Assembly: GCA_028751875.1 (NCBI GenBank)
Contig: CM054140.1
Location: forward strand, 49,549,171 to 49,613,170
Source: Rapana venosa
Taxonomy: Eukaryota; Mollusca; Gastropoda; Neogastropoda; Muricidae
Length of the DNA: 64,000 nt
Direction: 5' to 3'
The first letter of the stretch is position 1; each line of letters opens with the position of its first letter. Positions 1 to 64,000 of the stretch are shown here, one piece after another. Below the pieces are notes generated by a model, which was not told where the DNA came from, made no database searches, and saw nothing but the letters and a program-made list of their open reading frames with translations. Position numbers and translations under genes: made by a program.

Positions 1-507
1 TGACTTAGAGAGATCGTCATTTGAAATGATTTGGTAAGGTTGGTTGTGAACAACATTGTTCTTTTTGTTATTACTATTTATCATCATGACTAGTTTGTTT
101 AGCTTCCGTGTTTGTGTCGTTTATTCATCTATAAAGTAGTAGTATTTAAGCATTTGGGCTACCTTACGATGCAGCGCTTTAAGTTCTTTTTTACATTCTA
201 TTATATTACTCCGTATGTCTCCTTGTTCCCTGAATTTCTTCTGCAAAATATTTCTAAAATTGTGGCAGCAGTGTTTAAAATTTTCCTAACATTTTACACA
301 CACACACAAATTTTTTACAAGAAGTTTATAATGTACCATTTGTAATTGCTTTACATTTATGACACTACTGTTCTTCGAATCATTATTTCACTATTGCTTC
401 AGTCCATTTTACTCAATAAAAAAACCAAATCGAGTGCAGATGCAGGTGTTTAAGATACCATATGAAATACCATACTTCCAAAGGATTAAAGTGTACCTTT
501 TATCTAC

Positions 508-576
<69 letters not shown>

Positions 577-805
577 GGTAATAATGTAGTTAGATAATCT
601 TGATCAAGTTGCTTTTGTTCCTAGATAGTTGGCTTGAAGAAAAAAAGCAAATGCATTGCTTATTCAATGTATCATCTAGAAATAAAAATTTGACTTGACT
701 TGACACACAGCACACCAGACCACACCACACTACACACGTTTCATCCTTCCCAGTCCAGTATTCCAGCTATCTGACTCTGCAGACACAGTACAGCAGCATA
801 CTCAC
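1..805. other. Intron after exon Z
   Basis: This is AT-rich intron sequence with a (CA)n array at about 512-574 and a few diverged CA runs. No exon, RNA gene or mobile element was recognised. Confidence 0.7.
512..574. repeat. (CA)n microsatellite
   Basis: A perfect dinucleotide run of about 31 units on the plus strand. Confidence 0.97.

Positions 806-64000
<63,195 letters not shown>

Overview
The window is a eukaryotic genomic segment, almost certainly animal. It lies entirely inside one large gene on the minus strand. I read 28 candidate coding exons (two of them low-confidence cassettes) from 64000 down to 806. Reading frame carries across every junction, and each exon has AG/GT borders. 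The encoded protein is a homologue of CSPP1 (centrosome and spindle pole associated protein 1), a microtubule and cilium protein. The best anchors are the YNPYGRGGGGAPMRD block (exon 806-903), DDAYTFY (9230-9330), SYDEVLDRKRLQESQYR (36596-36705) and many copies of an ER..EYN..L helix. Both gene ends are outside the window: the first exon is cut at 64000 and the last ends in phase 1 with a normal donor. The part seen would code about 1190 residues if all exons are used. Intron texture (dense CA/GT, CT and TA microsatellites, minisatellites, several tRNA-headed SINE families) fits a mollusc, perhaps a gastropod. That placement is inference, not shown.

Layout in transcript order (high to low coordinate). 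64000-55334 codes the N-terminal repeat domain. Four complete exons of 43-84 codons and one cut exon each carry a W-[RK]-E ... LPLG ... ER..EYN..L module, and one 915-bp exon carries three more; a decayed copy of such an exon lies at 62263-62406. 50738-41011 codes two further modules, each split over two exons (50649-50738 with 44994-45086, and 41993-42046 with 41011-41076). Between the first pair lies a 2-kb tandem duplication holding two copies of a possible 78-bp cassette exon. 36705-12004 codes the middle, which aligns well with the vertebrate protein. 10657-806 codes a Gly/Pro-rich part, a duplicated 36-bp microexon, a poly-glycine exon and the conserved YNP(Y/W)G block.

No gene unrelated to CSPP1 was recognised on either strand. 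Introns hold at least four tRNA-headed SINE families, one of them a tRNA/5S rRNA chimera and one a clear nested insertion. They also hold a piggyBac-type MITE with TTAA target duplications, and minisatellites that start directly at two 5' splice sites. The points most worth a second look are the exon-by-exon growth of the CSPP1 microtubule module, its decayed copy, the two independent duplicated cassette or microexons, and the chimeric SINE.
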